Part shown: in pieces, positions 32,587 to 40,701 of the stretch | How the letters are laid out: every line of letters begins with the position of its first letter | How positions within the stretch are numbered: the stretch's first letter is position 1 | The notes under the pieces: generated by a model | Told to the model about the DNA's origin: nothing | What the model saw: only the letters and a program-made list of their open reading frames with translations | The model's database searches: none | Position numbers and translations under genes: made by a program | From: Duganella sp. Leaf126 | Lineage (GTDB): Bacteria > Pseudomonadota > Gammaproteobacteria > Burkholderiales > Burkholderiaceae_D | Reading direction: 5' to 3' | DNA length: 64,000 nucleotides | Assembly: GCF_001423125.1 (NCBI RefSeq) | Contig: NZ_LMNW01000036.1 | Span: forward strand, 1,827-65,826

Positions 32587-32682
32587 TCGTCGGCGTACAG
32601 GTCCAAAGTTGAAATTATTTGTAACCGGTGTCGGCGAACCGGGAGTTGCAGCGTTAAATCGATATCGACCGCCGGAGACGCC

Positions 32683-35277
32683 ATGAACTTCATCCCCACT
32701 CTTGCGCTGGCCGCCCTGGTCGGCTGGAGCAGCCAGGCCCAGGCCCAGGCCCAGGCCCAGGCAGACATCGACCTGCCGGCAGCGGTGGGGCGGATTTCTG
32801 CCGTCCAGGGCCAGGTGACCCTGAACGGCGCAGACCAGCCGGTAGTTGCCAGCCTCAACTGGCCGGTGACGGCCGGCAGCCACCTGGTGACTGCCAGTGG
32901 CGCCCGCACCGAGTTTCGCCTCGGGTCCACGGCAGTGCGGCTGGACGGCGACACCGATCTCGAAATTGCCGAGCTCGATGACAATCTGCTGCGCTTGCGC
33001 CTCAACTACGGCAGCGTCAGCATCCGGGTGCGCAATGCCGACCTGCTGCGCGACTTCGAGCTGACCACGCCGCAGGCGCGCATCACCATGATCGAACCGG
33101 GCCTGCTGCGGGTGGACGTGGAGCGGGTACCCGACACTACCGAGGTCAGCCTGCTGGCCGGCACCGCCCGGGTCGATGGCGCCGGATCGTCGGTCACCGT
33201 CGATCCGGGCCGCCAGGTGGACATTACCAGCGCGGACGTGCGCACCCGGGTGGCGCGCCGTGACGGCTTCGACGTCTGGGCCGACGAGCGCGACCGGCTG
33301 GCCGAGGTCGTGGTCACCACCCAGTACATTTCCACCGGCATCACCGGCTACGAAGAACTGGACCGCCACGGCAGCTGGACCCAGAGCGTCGAGTACGGTC
33401 CCTTGTGGGCGCCGCGCAATGTTGCCGCCGACTGGGCGCCTTACCGCGACGGCCGCTGGACCTGGCTGGCGCCGTGGGGCTGGACCTGGGTCGATAACGC
33501 GCCATGGGGCTATGCGCCGTCGCACTACGGCCGCTGGGTGACGGTGCGCCAGCGCTGGTACTGGGCACCGGGCCGCCCGGCCGGCCGGCCCGTGTGGGCG
33601 CCGGCGCTGGTCGGCTGGGTGGGCGGCGTCAGTCATCCGCACCAGGGGCCAGGTCCCGGATTGGGCTGGTACCCGCTGACACCGCGCGACCGCTTCGTGC
33701 CGACCTACCGCGTTCCTCCCTTCTACGAACAGCGCCTGGCCTGGAGCTACCAGGGCAAGTCGTTCGCGCCCCGTGGCGACGACCGTCTGCGCGACCATCG
33801 CAACGGCCTGACCGTGCTGCCGCGCGCGCAGTTCGAAGGAAGCCATATCATCCGCGTCAACCGCGGCGATCATTTGGTGCCGCGCGCGCAGCAGCCCGGC
33901 CTGGTCACACCGGTCACGCCGCCGCGTCCGCCCGGCCCGGACCGCCTCCAGCCCAGCCGCCCCTGGCAAGACCGCAATGGCGATGGCCGCCCCGACCGGT
34001 TCGATGCCGGCCGTGCTGGCCAGGACCGCGACAGTCATGGCCGCGCCGGGCAAGATCGTGACGGCAATGGTCGTCCCGGCCGGTTCGATGCCGGTCGCAC
34101 CGGGCAAGACCGCGATGGTGATGGTCGTCCCGACCGGTTCGATGCCGGCCACGCCGGGCAAGACCACGACGGCAATGGCCGTCCGGGCCGGTTCGATGCC
34201 GGTCGCGCCGGGCAAGACCGCGACGGTGATGGTCGTCCCGACCGGTTCGACAACGACCCGCGCAACGGCAGCAATCCACGTGGTGACGGGCCGCGCAATG
34301 AATGGGTGGGCAGCCGCAACCCGCGCACTGACAACACCGTGCGCAATGAGGATGCGCGTGGTGCATGGCCGCGCAACGGCAGCCATCCGCGCGATGACGA
34401 TCCCCCCCGCACCGACGGGCTGCGCAACGACACCCGCCCGGGCCGCGTGATTTCGACCGCACCGCTGCAGGTACAACCGCAGCAACCACCGGCACAGGGG
34501 CAACCGCAACCACAGCTGCAACCGCAACCACAGCCGGGCTGGTCGCGTGGTCAGGGCCGGCCGCAAACCATCGGTACCTTGCCGCCGAACCAGATCGGCA
34601 CCCCCGACGCGCCGGCGCAGACCATCAACCCGCGCGACGTCGGTCTCGAAATCCGCACCCGTCCCAATGGCGGACGTCCCGGTACTGGCGCAGGGATGCC
34701 GGCGCCGGTGCTGGAGATCGGTAATACCCGCGATCGCTTCCAGCGCGATGACAACGACCGCCGCCAGCGCGAGGACGAGGAACGTCGCCGCCGCGACGAG
34801 GACGACCGTCGCCAGCGCTGGCAAGACAGGCGTTCGCAACAGCAACCCTCATCCCAGCAGCCGCCGCAGCTGCTACCAGCGCAGCAGTCGGAGCGGCCGC
34901 GCTTCCAGCCGTCGCAGGACCGGCCGCAACCGCCGGAGCGGCTACGCTTCCAGCCGTCGCAGGACCGGCCGCAACCGCCGGAGCGGCTACGCTTCCAGCC
35001 GTCGCAAGACCGACCTCAGCAGCAGGAACAGCCGCGCTTCCAGCCGTCGCAGGATCGGCCGCAACCACCCGAGCGGCCACGCTTCCAGCCGTCACAGGAC
35101 CGTCCGCAGCAGCCTGAGCGACCACGCTTCCAGCCACCCCAGGAGCGTCCACAACAGCAGGAGCGTCCTCAGCCCGCGCGCCAGGCCCCGCCACCGGCCG
35201 CGCAGCCGCAGCCGCGCAGTGAACCAGCCCCGGTCCGCCAGAACCGGCCCGATCGCCCGCGCGAGAACCTGATGTAG
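32683..35277 (+). CDS. FecR/DUF6600-domain secreted protein with EF-hand-like and Pro/Gln repeats
   Basis: An 864-residue exported protein. The signal peptide ends in an Ala-Gln repeat (SSQAQAQAQAQA, from 6-bp CAGGCC units at 32734-32763). A FecR-like beta domain (about 30-190; VTAGSHLVTASGARTEFRLG) is followed by a Trp-rich DUF6600 region (APYRDGRWTWLAPWGWTWV, GYAPSHYGRWV). Then come 18-residue repeats holding DxDGDGxxD calcium-loop-like motifs (about 430-525), and six 15-residue repeats RFQPSQDRPQPPERL near the end. The ATG follows GGAG by about 8 bases. It is probably periplasmic or surface-bound with a long disordered tail. No ECF sigma/anti-sigma pair is adjacent, so it is not a classical FecR. 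Decayed copies of its 3' end follow. Confidence 0.8.
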   Translation: MNFIPTLALAALVGWSSQAQAQAQAQADIDLPAAVGRISAVQGQVTLNGADQPVVASLNWPVTAGSHLVTASGARTEFRLGSTAVRLDGDTDLEIAELDDNLLRLRLNYGSVSIRVRNADLLRDFELTTPQARITMIEPGLLRVDVERVPDTTEVSLLAGTARVDGAGSSVTVDPGRQVDITSADVRTRVARRDGFDVWADERDRLAEVVVTTQYISTGITGYEELDRHGSWTQSVEYGPLWAPRNVAADWAPYRDGRWTWLAPWGWTWVDNAPWGYAPSHYGRWVTVRQRWYWAPGRPAGRPVWAPALVGWVGGVSHPHQGPGPGLGWYPLTPRDRFVPTYRVPPFYEQRLAWSYQGKSFAPRGDDRLRDHRNGLTVLPRAQFEGSHIIRVNRGDHLVPRAQQPGLVTPVTPPRPPGPDRLQPSRPWQDRNGDGRPDRFDAGRAGQDRDSHGRAGQDRDGNGRPGRFDAGRTGQDRDGDGRPDRFDAGHAGQDHDGNGRPGRFDAGRAGQDRDGDGRPDRFDNDPRNGSNPRGDGPRNEWVGSRNPRTDNTVRNEDARGAWPRNGSHPRDDDPPRTDGLRNDTRPGRVISTAPLQVQPQQPPAQGQPQPQLQPQPQPGWSRGQGRPQTIGTLPPNQIGTPDAPAQTINPRDVGLEIRTRPNGGRPGTGAGMPAPVLEIGNTRDRFQRDDNDRRQREDEERRRRDEDDRRQRWQDRRSQQQPSSQQPPQLLPAQQSERPRFQPSQDRPQPPERLRFQPSQDRPQPPERLRFQPSQDRPQQQEQPRFQPSQDRPQPPERPRFQPSQDRPQQPERPRFQPPQERPQQQERPQPARQAPPPAAQPQPRSEPAPVRQNRPDRPRENLM
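33968..34260 (+). repeat. 54-bp tandem repeat (EF-hand-like calcium-loop motifs)
   Basis: Units of 18 codons of the form GRPDRFDAGHAGQDHDGN repeat about five times with a shortened copy. The nested DRDGDGRPD matches D-x-D-x-D-G-x-x-D. In alternate units the last Asp is Gly (GNGRPG), which would weaken metal binding. Confidence 0.85.
34900..35169 (+). repeat. 45-bp tandem repeat, six units
   Basis: Six consecutive 45-base units encode RFQPSQDRPQPPERL with drift (QQQEQP, PPQERP). They form a Pro/Gln-rich tail in the FecR/DUF6600 protein. Confidence 0.9.
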
Positions 35278-35890
35278 CCCGTTTCCAGCCGCCACGGGAC
35301 CGGCCGCGACTGCCGCAGCCGCAGCGGCCATGTCTTCAGCAGCAGAAGCATTTTCAACCCGCGCCAGGCCCCGCAGCCGCGCAATGAACCAGCCCGGTCC
35401 GCCAGAACGGGCCAATCGTCCGTGCGAGAACCTGATGTAGCCCGTTTCCAGCGGCCACGGGGCTGGCCGTGACGACTGGAGCGGCCATGCTTCCAGCCGC
35501 CACAAGATCAGCCGAAGCCGCAGCAAGACCAGCTGCCGCAGCTGCAGCGGCCATGTCTCCAGCAGCAGGAGCATCTTCAACCCCGCGCCCGGCCCCGCCG
35601 CCGGCCGCGCAGCCGCAGCCGCGCAGTGAACCTGCCCGGTCCGCCAGAACCGGCCCGATCGTCTGCGCGGCAATCTGATGTAGCCAGTCGCTGCCATTGG
35701 GCCGTGCACCGGCTGACGGTTCAACCCCGAATCCTGCGTTTCAGACGGCCGACAACGCGGTTCGTCACATTCCGGTGGCGGGTCGGTCACACTTTGCCTA
35801 CTGTTATCCCATCGCTCGGCGCCGCGCCACGCGGCCATTGCCTGCTGCGGCTGCTGCGCGCCGCACCTTGTTGCGTCTCCGTTTGCCCCG
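35278..35890 (+). repeat. Two decayed tandem copies of the preceding gene's 3' end, then non-coding DNA
   Basis: The last part of the FecR/DUF6600 gene (CAGGCCCCG...GAACCAGCCC..CCTGATGTAG) recurs after its own stop. The stop at 35275-35277 is matched by copies at 35438-35440 and 35681-35683. Each is preceded by the same Arg/Pro-rich sequence, and the first two are also followed by the same CCCGTTTCCAGC. The offsets (163 and 243 bases) and substitutions make the copies unreadable as a gene. From 35690 to 35890 nothing recognisable is seen. Confidence 0.75.
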
Positions 35891-35949
35891 ACTATTTTCA
35901 GTGTTCCCGAGAAAATAGTTTTTGCCAGCCTGCGGGCTGGCTTTTTTTT
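35891..35949 (+). terminator. Double hairpin ending in a perfect Rho-independent terminator
   Basis: ACTATTTTC (35891-35899) pairs with GAAAATAGT (35911-35919). This is followed by a second perfect stem GCCAGCC/GGCTGGC (35924-35930 with 35935-35941) and eight Ts (35942-35949). It lies about 610 bases after the nearest plus-strand stop codon and 107 bases before the DUF493 gene. It may end the FecR/DUF6600 transcript or an unannotated RNA. Confidence 0.9.
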
Positions 35950-36056
35950 GCGCGCGGCGGTCCCATATGGGTGTCTGGCCCCGTGGCCGGCAACTTGGCT
36001 ACAATGCTCGCTGGCGGCGTCACGTTGATGTCTGCCGGTTTTCTTAATAGATTGGA

Positions 36057-36338
36057 ATGATTATGCAAGCGATCCCACCGTCCGAGTCCCTCATCGAGTA
36101 CCCGAGCGACTTTCCGATCAAGGTGATGGGGCCGACTCATATCGACTTCGCACCGACCATCGTGCTGGTGGTGCAAAAGCACGACCAGGATTTCCATGAA
36201 GGCAAAATGGAAGTGCGGCCTTCGTCGAAAGGCAACTTCACCGGCCTGACCGTGACCGTGCGCGCCACCAGCCGCGCGCAGCTCGACGCGCTCTACGCCG
36301 AGCTGTCGGCACACCCGATGGTCAAGGTCGTCATGTAA
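36057..36338 (+). CDS. DUF493 (YbeD) family protein
   Basis: A 93-residue ACT-like small protein: SLIEYPSDFPIKVMGPTH, then a regular alpha/beta pattern ending LSAHPMVKVVM. In E. coli ybeD lies just before lipB-lipA. Here a LysR gene on the opposite strand intervenes before lipB, and the two 3' ends overlap by 8 bases. ATG 36063 would also serve as a start (GGA 7 bases upstream). YbeD-type proteins are thought to be regulatory; the precise role is unknown. Confidence 0.92.
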   Translation: MIMQAIPPSESLIEYPSDFPIKVMGPTHIDFAPTIVLVVQKHDQDFHEGKMEVRPSSKGNFTGLTVTVRATSRAQLDALYAELSAHPMVKVVM

Positions 36339-37140
36339 TGTTCTGCTGGCGCTGGAAGGCGGCGACTTCGCCGTCCAGCCAGTGCCTGAGCGCCGCCACC
36401 TGCGCTGTGGCGGCCGCGTCCTGCGGCGACACCAGGTAATAGGCTTCTGCGCACGGCGTGGCCGTGCCAGGACGCCGGACCAGGCGGCCAGCAGCAATCT
36501 CCGGCGCCGCCATCACGCGGTGCAACAGCGCCTCTCCTTTCCCTGCCAATACGGCGCCCAGCAAATCCGCACCCGCCGGCTCCGGCGACAGCAACGCCTG
36601 CACCCGTGCGGCATGGTGCACACCTGCCACGCGGTCGCAGACTTCGTCCATCAGATGCACCACCACCATGCCCGGATGCCGTCCCCGGTCGAACACGATG
36701 GCCGCGTCGATGCCCGCGCGCGCCAGGTCCGGCGGCGCCGGCCTGGTCTGCAATACCAGTGCGATCTCGGGATATTGCTCGATAAAGGTTCCCAGCCTCG
36801 GGGTCAGCCAGCGCGCGGCAAACCAGGCGGGCGCCGCCAGCGTCAGCGTGGCCGCAGCGCCGATGGGCGGGCGCAGGGCATCGGCAGCGCTGCCGATAGC
36901 CTCGAAGGTCTTGCCGAGAAACTCGGCGAACTGTCGTGCCTCGTGAGTTATTTTCACTTGTCTGCCATGCCGCACGAACAGCGGGCGGCCCAGGTCCTGT
37001 TCCAGCGCCCGCACCTGGTGGCTGATCGCGCCGTGCGTCAGGCGCAATTCGTCAGCCGCGCGCGAGAAATTCTCGTGGCGGGCCGCCGCCTCGAAAGCAC
37101 GCAGGGCGGAAAAATTCGGCAGGCGGCGGCTGGCGCTCAT
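36331..37140 (-). CDS. LysR-family transcriptional regulator (GcvA-like)
   Basis: A 269-residue regulator. The N-terminal winged helix has LRAFEAAARHENFSRAADEL, LTHGAISHQVRALEQDLG and RHGRQVKIT, closest to the GcvA/AmpR subgroup (start MSASRRLPNFSALRAF). A periplasmic-binding-like effector domain follows. The ATG at 37140 is chosen because it gives this canonical N terminus. It is divergent from lipB (174-base gap) and converges on DUF493. Its target is unknown; neighbouring lipB is one candidate by divergence alone. Confidence 0.9.
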   Translation of the reverse strand: MSASRRLPNFSALRAFEAAARHENFSRAADELRLTHGAISHQVRALEQDLGRPLFVRHGRQVKITHEARQFAEFLGKTFEAIGSAADALRPPIGAAATLTLAAPAWFAARWLTPRLGTFIEQYPEIALVLQTRPAPPDLARAGIDAAIVFDRGRHPGMVVVHLMDEVCDRVAGVHHAARVQALLSPEPAGADLLGAVLAGKGEALLHRVMAAPEIAAGRLVRRPGTATPCAEAYYLVSPQDAAATAQVAALRHWLDGEVAAFQRQQNIT

Positions 37141-37302
37141 CGATCTGTGGATAACTTTGTGAGTAAAACTCGCAAGAAACAGCGAATATACCGCAGCTGT
37201 AGGCGCTACAGCAATGTTTACCATGTGAACAAAACTAACCAGAACCCGGGGCCGGGACGGCATCGGGCCGGCCTTGGCCGGATGCGGCGACGCCAGCTGA
37301 TT

Positions 37303-37308
37303 TATAAT
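37303..37308 (+). promoter_or_regulatory. Consensus -10 hexamer immediately before lipB
   Basis: TATAAT lies 6 bases before the lipB ATG, so transcription would start on or next to the A of the start codon. No Shine-Dalgarno is seen and no good -35 at 17 bases. This suggests a leaderless lipB mRNA. Confidence 0.5.
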
Positions 37309-37314
37309 GGCGCG

Positions 37315-37995
37315 ATGACGTCCCCCACCACCCCCGAGATCCGCCACCTCGGCGTTGCCGATTACGACACCACGTTTGCCGCCATGCGCGCGTTCACGGA
37401 TGCCCGCACGCCCGATACGCGCGACCAGTTGTGGATCGTCGAGCACCCGCCGGTGTTCACGCTGGGGCTGGGCGCCGACCGCGGCCACCTGCTGGCCGGT
37501 GCTGCTGCCATTCCCGTGGTCCAGACCGACCGCGGCGGCGAGGTGACCTATCACGGCCCGGGCCAGGTCGTGATTTACCTGCTGATGGACCTGCGTCGCA
37601 ACAAGCCCGGCGGCAAGCTGTATGCGCGCCAGTTCGTCCATAAAATCGAGCAGGCGATCATCAGTGTATTAGCGGCGTATAATCTTGCCGGTGAGCGCAT
37701 CGACGGCGCGCCCGGCATCTACATGGCGGACGGCCCCCGGCGCGGCGCCAAGATTGCCGCGCTGGGCTTGAAAGTACGCGGCAACGGCTGCACCTATCAT
37801 GGCTTGTCGCTCAATGTGGCGATGGACCTGACGCCGTTTTCGTGGATCAATCCTTGCGGCTACGCCGGCCTCGAGACGGTCGACATGCGCACCGTCGGCG
37901 CCCAGGCAACACTGGCCGAGGTGCAGCAGCGGCTGGCCGAGGAATTGATACGGGTGTTCGCTGCTGCGCTGGACCAGACCGCCCCGCATCCGTAA
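37315..37995 (+). CDS. lipB: Lipoyl(octanoyl) transferase
   Basis: A 226-residue enzyme that moves octanoyl from acyl-carrier protein to lipoyl domains of 2-oxoacid dehydrogenases and GcvH. Motifs are DQLWIVEHPPVFTLG, the catalytic RGGEVTYHGPGQ, KIAALG (catalytic Lys) and WINPCGYAG with the thioester cysteine. It is 66 bases before lipA, so a lipB-lipA operon is expected. A TATAAT directly precedes its ATG. Confidence 0.97.
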   Translation: MTSPTTPEIRHLGVADYDTTFAAMRAFTDARTPDTRDQLWIVEHPPVFTLGLGADRGHLLAGAAAIPVVQTDRGGEVTYHGPGQVVIYLLMDLRRNKPGGKLYARQFVHKIEQAIISVLAAYNLAGERIDGAPGIYMADGPRRGAKIAALGLKVRGNGCTYHGLSLNVAMDLTPFSWINPCGYAGLETVDMRTVGAQATLAEVQQRLAEELIRVFAAALDQTAPHP

Positions 37996-38061
37996 CCGCC
38001 TTAGACGTTGTTGCCGTACAACCTTAGATAACCAATCCAGCCCGCGAGGGCGTGCAGCCAT

Positions 38062-39048
38062 ATGACTACCGAGACCACCTCCAGCACTCCCGCTTACAAC
38101 CCGAGCGAAAAGCAAAAAGGCGCCAGCAAGACCTCGCGCATCCCGATCAAGATCGTGCCGGTCGAGCAGGTGGAGCGGCTGAAAAAGCCGGAGTGGATCC
38201 GCGTCAAGGGTGCTTCGGCGTCGAGCCGCTTCTACGAGATCAAGGACATCCTGCGCGAGAACAAGCTGGTGACCGTGTGCGAAGAGGCGAGCTGCCCGAA
38301 CATCGGCGAATGCTTCGGCAAGGGCACGGCCACCTTCATGATCATGGGTGACAAGTGCACGCGCCGCTGCCCGTTCTGCGACGTCGGCCACGGCCGTCCC
38401 GATCCGCTCGACGCTAACGAGCCGATCAACCTGGCCAACACCATCGCCAAGCTGCGCCTGAACTACGTGGTGATCACCTCGGTGGACCGCGACGACCTGC
38501 GCGACGGCGGCGCCGGCCACTTCGTCGAGTGCATCACCAAGACCAAGGATCTGTCGCCGCTGACCCAGATCGAGGTGCTGGTGCCCGACTTCCGCGGTCG
38601 CCTCGACAAGGCGCTGGCGATCTTCGCCGACGGCCTGCCCGACGTGATGAACCACAACCTCGAAACCGTGCCGCGCCTGTACAAGGAAGCGCGCCCCGGC
38701 GCCGACTACCTGCACTCGCTCAAGCTGCTCAAGGACTTCAAGGCCCTGTACCCGAACGTCAAGACCAAGTCCGGCCTGATGGTGGGCCTGGGCGAGACCG
38801 ACGAAGAAATCCTGCAGGTGATGCGCGACATGCGCGAGCACGATATCGACATGCTGACCATCGGCCAGTACCTGGCGCCTTCGAACAGCCACCTGCCGGT
38901 GCGCCGCTACGTGCACCCGGACGTGTTCAAGATGTTCGAGGAAGAAGCGTACAAGATGGGCTTCGGTCACGCTGCCGTGGGCGCCATGGTGCGCAGCTCG
39001 TACCATGCGGACGTGCAGGCGCACAACGTGCTGGCGGCAGCCGGTTGA
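38062..39048 (+). CDS. lipA: Lipoyl synthase (radical SAM)
   Basis: The 328-residue enzyme inserts two sulfurs into the octanoyl chain made by LipB. The auxiliary-cluster motif is in CEEASCPNIGEC, the radical-SAM motif in CTRRCPFCDVGHG, and the C-terminal RSSYHAD supplies the serine ligand. The N-terminal 30 residues (Thr/Ser/Lys-rich) are variable. A 9-bp GC hairpin follows the stop, but its U-tract is on the other strand. Confidence 0.97.
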   Translation: MTTETTSSTPAYNPSEKQKGASKTSRIPIKIVPVEQVERLKKPEWIRVKGASASSRFYEIKDILRENKLVTVCEEASCPNIGECFGKGTATFMIMGDKCTRRCPFCDVGHGRPDPLDANEPINLANTIAKLRLNYVVITSVDRDDLRDGGAGHFVECITKTKDLSPLTQIEVLVPDFRGRLDKALAIFADGLPDVMNHNLETVPRLYKEARPGADYLHSLKLLKDFKALYPNVKTKSGLMVGLGETDEEILQVMRDMREHDIDMLTIGQYLAPSNSHLPVRRYVHPDVFKMFEEEAYKMGFGHAAVGAMVRSSYHADVQAHNVLAAAG

Positions 39049-39057
39049 GCGCAGCGT

Positions 39058-39087
39058 AAAAAAACGCGCTGGCCGTGCGCCAGCGCG
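39058..39087 (-). terminator. Minus-strand terminator-like hairpin after lipA
   Basis: CGCGCTGGC (39065-39073) pairs perfectly with GCCAGCGCG (39079-39087). Seven As on the plus strand (39058-39064) form a U-tract only when read leftwards. No minus-strand gene ends here. It could block antisense transcription into lipA, or act on lipA without a U-tract. Confidence 0.6.
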
Positions 39088-39171
39088 CACAAGGGCGCCG
39101 TCGCGCGCCTTGCCCCGCTTGCACCGCCCCCTCGGCTGCCCTATATTCAGGCGCTTGCCCTTGGAGGATGT

Positions 39172-39399
39172 ATGCCAGTCGTCATGACCCCTGAAGCACT
39201 GTGTCAGCCCGCGAAATTTCAGCCGGATGAGCGCATCAACCGCGCCGCCTACGGCGAGGAGATCGTCATCGTCAATCCCGGCCTGGGACTGCCTGCGCTG
39301 GCAGCCGCACCGGCACCACGCCAGAGCGATGCGCTGAGCGGAAACATCTGGATGGCCAGACCGGTCGCACAATCGTTGCCGCCACCGCTGCATCCATGA
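39172..39399 (+). CDS. Small hypothetical protein translationally coupled to ung
   Basis: A 75-residue product (MPVVMTPEALCQPAKFQPDE start) with a strong ribosome-binding site (TTGGAGG, 4-5 bases before the ATG). Its TGA overlaps the ung ATG (ATGA, 39396-39399), so the two are translated together. It contains YGEEIVIVNPGLGLPALA and a Pro-rich tail, with no signal peptide or TM. I recognise no family. The ribosome-binding site and overlap argue that it is real. Confidence 0.6.
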   Translation: MPVVMTPEALCQPAKFQPDERINRAAYGEEIVIVNPGLGLPALAAAPAPRQSDALSGNIWMARPVAQSLPPPLHP

Positions 39400-40058
39400 C
39401 CGTGCGCATCGAAGCGTCCTGGAAAGCGCAGCTGCAGGACCAGTTCGACCAGCCATACTGGCAGGCGCTGACCGCGTTCGTGAAGGACGAGTACGCCGCC
39501 GGGCCTTGCTGCCCCGCTGGCAAGAACATCTTCCGCGCCTTTGACCTGACGCCGTTTGACGACGTCAAGGTGGTCATCCTCGGCCAGGACCCGTACCACA
39601 CGCCCGGTGCAGCCATGGGTTTCTGCTTCGCGGTGCCGGATGGACACCGTGCGCAGCCCAGTCTGCAAAACATCTTCCAGGAGTTGCGCGACGACCTCGG
39701 CATCGAGCGGCGCCAGACCGACTTGAGCGACTGGGCCGTGCAGGGTGTGTTTCTGCTCAACAGCGTGCTGACCGTGCGCGCGCGCCAGGCCGGCTCGCAC
39801 GCGAACAAGGGATGGGAAACCTTTACCGACAGCGCCATCGCTCGCTTAGCCGATCAGCGCGAGGGACTGGTATTCATCCTGTGGGGCAGTTACGCGATCG
39901 CCAAGCGCAGCCTGATCGATCCCGGCAGGCACCTGGTGATCACGTCACCCCATCCTTCGCCGTTCTCGGCCCACAAGGGTTTTTTTGGCAGCAAGCCGTT
40001 CTCGCGCACCAACGCCTACTTGGCCGCCCACGGCAAGGCGCCAATCCGCTGGGGCTGA
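39396..40058 (+). CDS. ung: Uracil-DNA glycosylase (family 1)
   Basis: A 220-residue base-excision repair enzyme that removes uracil from DNA. Catalytic motifs are VVILGQDPYHTPGAAMG (Asp activates water), FLLNSVLTVR, FILWGSYA and SPHPSPFSAHKGFFGS with the active His. The length is normal. Its ATG overlaps the stop of an upstream small gene, which may set its translation rate. A perfect 8-bp GC hairpin without a U-tract (40055-40075) begins at its last codon. Confidence 0.97.
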   Translation: MTVRIEASWKAQLQDQFDQPYWQALTAFVKDEYAAGPCCPAGKNIFRAFDLTPFDDVKVVILGQDPYHTPGAAMGFCFAVPDGHRAQPSLQNIFQELRDDLGIERRQTDLSDWAVQGVFLLNSVLTVRARQAGSHANKGWETFTDSAIARLADQREGLVFILWGSYAIAKRSLIDPGRHLVITSPHPSPFSAHKGFFGSKPFSRTNAYLAAHGKAPIRWG

Positions 40059-40201
40059 CGCCACCGAGGCGTCAGCGATCGTGCGCGTGCTTTAAAGCAA
40101 CAACTGGCAGTTCGAAAGTCTTGTTTTCAGGCAAACAAAAGGCAGTTTGCGGTCCGGAAGCTGGTAGATTGTCGGAGTAACACTCCAGTCAAGGACCCGA
40201 C

Positions 40202-40681
40202 ATGAAACGATTGATCCGCGCAGCGACCGGCATGGCGGGCTTGCTGCTGGCGTCAGCGCTGGCCGTGGCGCAAACCCCTTATACGGATGATGCCGTCTAT
40301 CGGCAACTGGGCGGCAAGGAAGGCATCCAAAAAATCGTCGATACCTTCATTCCGCTGGTGCTGGCCGATCCGCGCATCAAGGACAATTTCGCCGACTTCG
40401 ACATGGCGCAGCTGAGCGTGCGCCTGCAGGAGCAGCTGTGCGAGTTTGCCGGGGGGCCGTGCCGCTACACCGGCAAATACCGCGACAAGACCATGGATGG
40501 CGTCGGCACCGTGCGCGACATGACCACCGTGCACCAGGACCTGAAGATCACCAACGCCATGTTCAATGCGCTGACCGAAGACCTGCAGCTGGCCATGGAG
40601 CGCCACAACGTGCCCAACAGTGTCGCCAACAAGCTGGTGGCCAAGCTGGCGCCCATGCAGCGCGCCATCGTCACCCAATGA
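40202..40681 (+). CDS. Exported group 1 truncated hemoglobin
   Basis: A 159-residue protein with a signal peptide (LIRAATGMAGLLLASALAVA), so the globin acts in the periplasm, which is unusual for bacterial globins. The globin part has YRQLGGKEGIQKIVDTF, LCEFAGGPCRYTGK and the proximal histidine in TTVHQDLKITNAMFNAL. Two cysteines in CEFAGGPC are a family pattern. The ribosome-binding site AAGGA lies 7-8 bases before the ATG. A DUF3034 gene follows 20 bases later, so they form an operon; together they may serve oxygen or NO handling at the envelope. Confidence 0.92.
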   Translation: MKRLIRAATGMAGLLLASALAVAQTPYTDDAVYRQLGGKEGIQKIVDTFIPLVLADPRIKDNFADFDMAQLSVRLQEQLCEFAGGPCRYTGKYRDKTMDGVGTVRDMTTVHQDLKITNAMFNALTEDLQLAMERHNVPNSVANKLVAKLAPMQRAIVTQ

Positions 40682-40701
40682 GCCGCCGCCAGGAGTCCTC
40701 C

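Noticed and set aside
31921..34845. A 974-codon minus-strand frame opposite lysE and the FecR/DUF6600 gene
   Set aside because: No family motif and an unnatural composition; it crosses two well-supported plus-strand genes.
35092..35838. Minus-strand 248-codon frame with Leu/Trp-rich repeats
   Set aside because: It is the complement of the Pro/Gln repeats and their decayed copies, with no ribosome-binding site or known domain.
37669..39456. 595-codon minus-strand frame across lipB/lipA
   Set aside because: Opposite strand of two certain genes; no recognisable motif.
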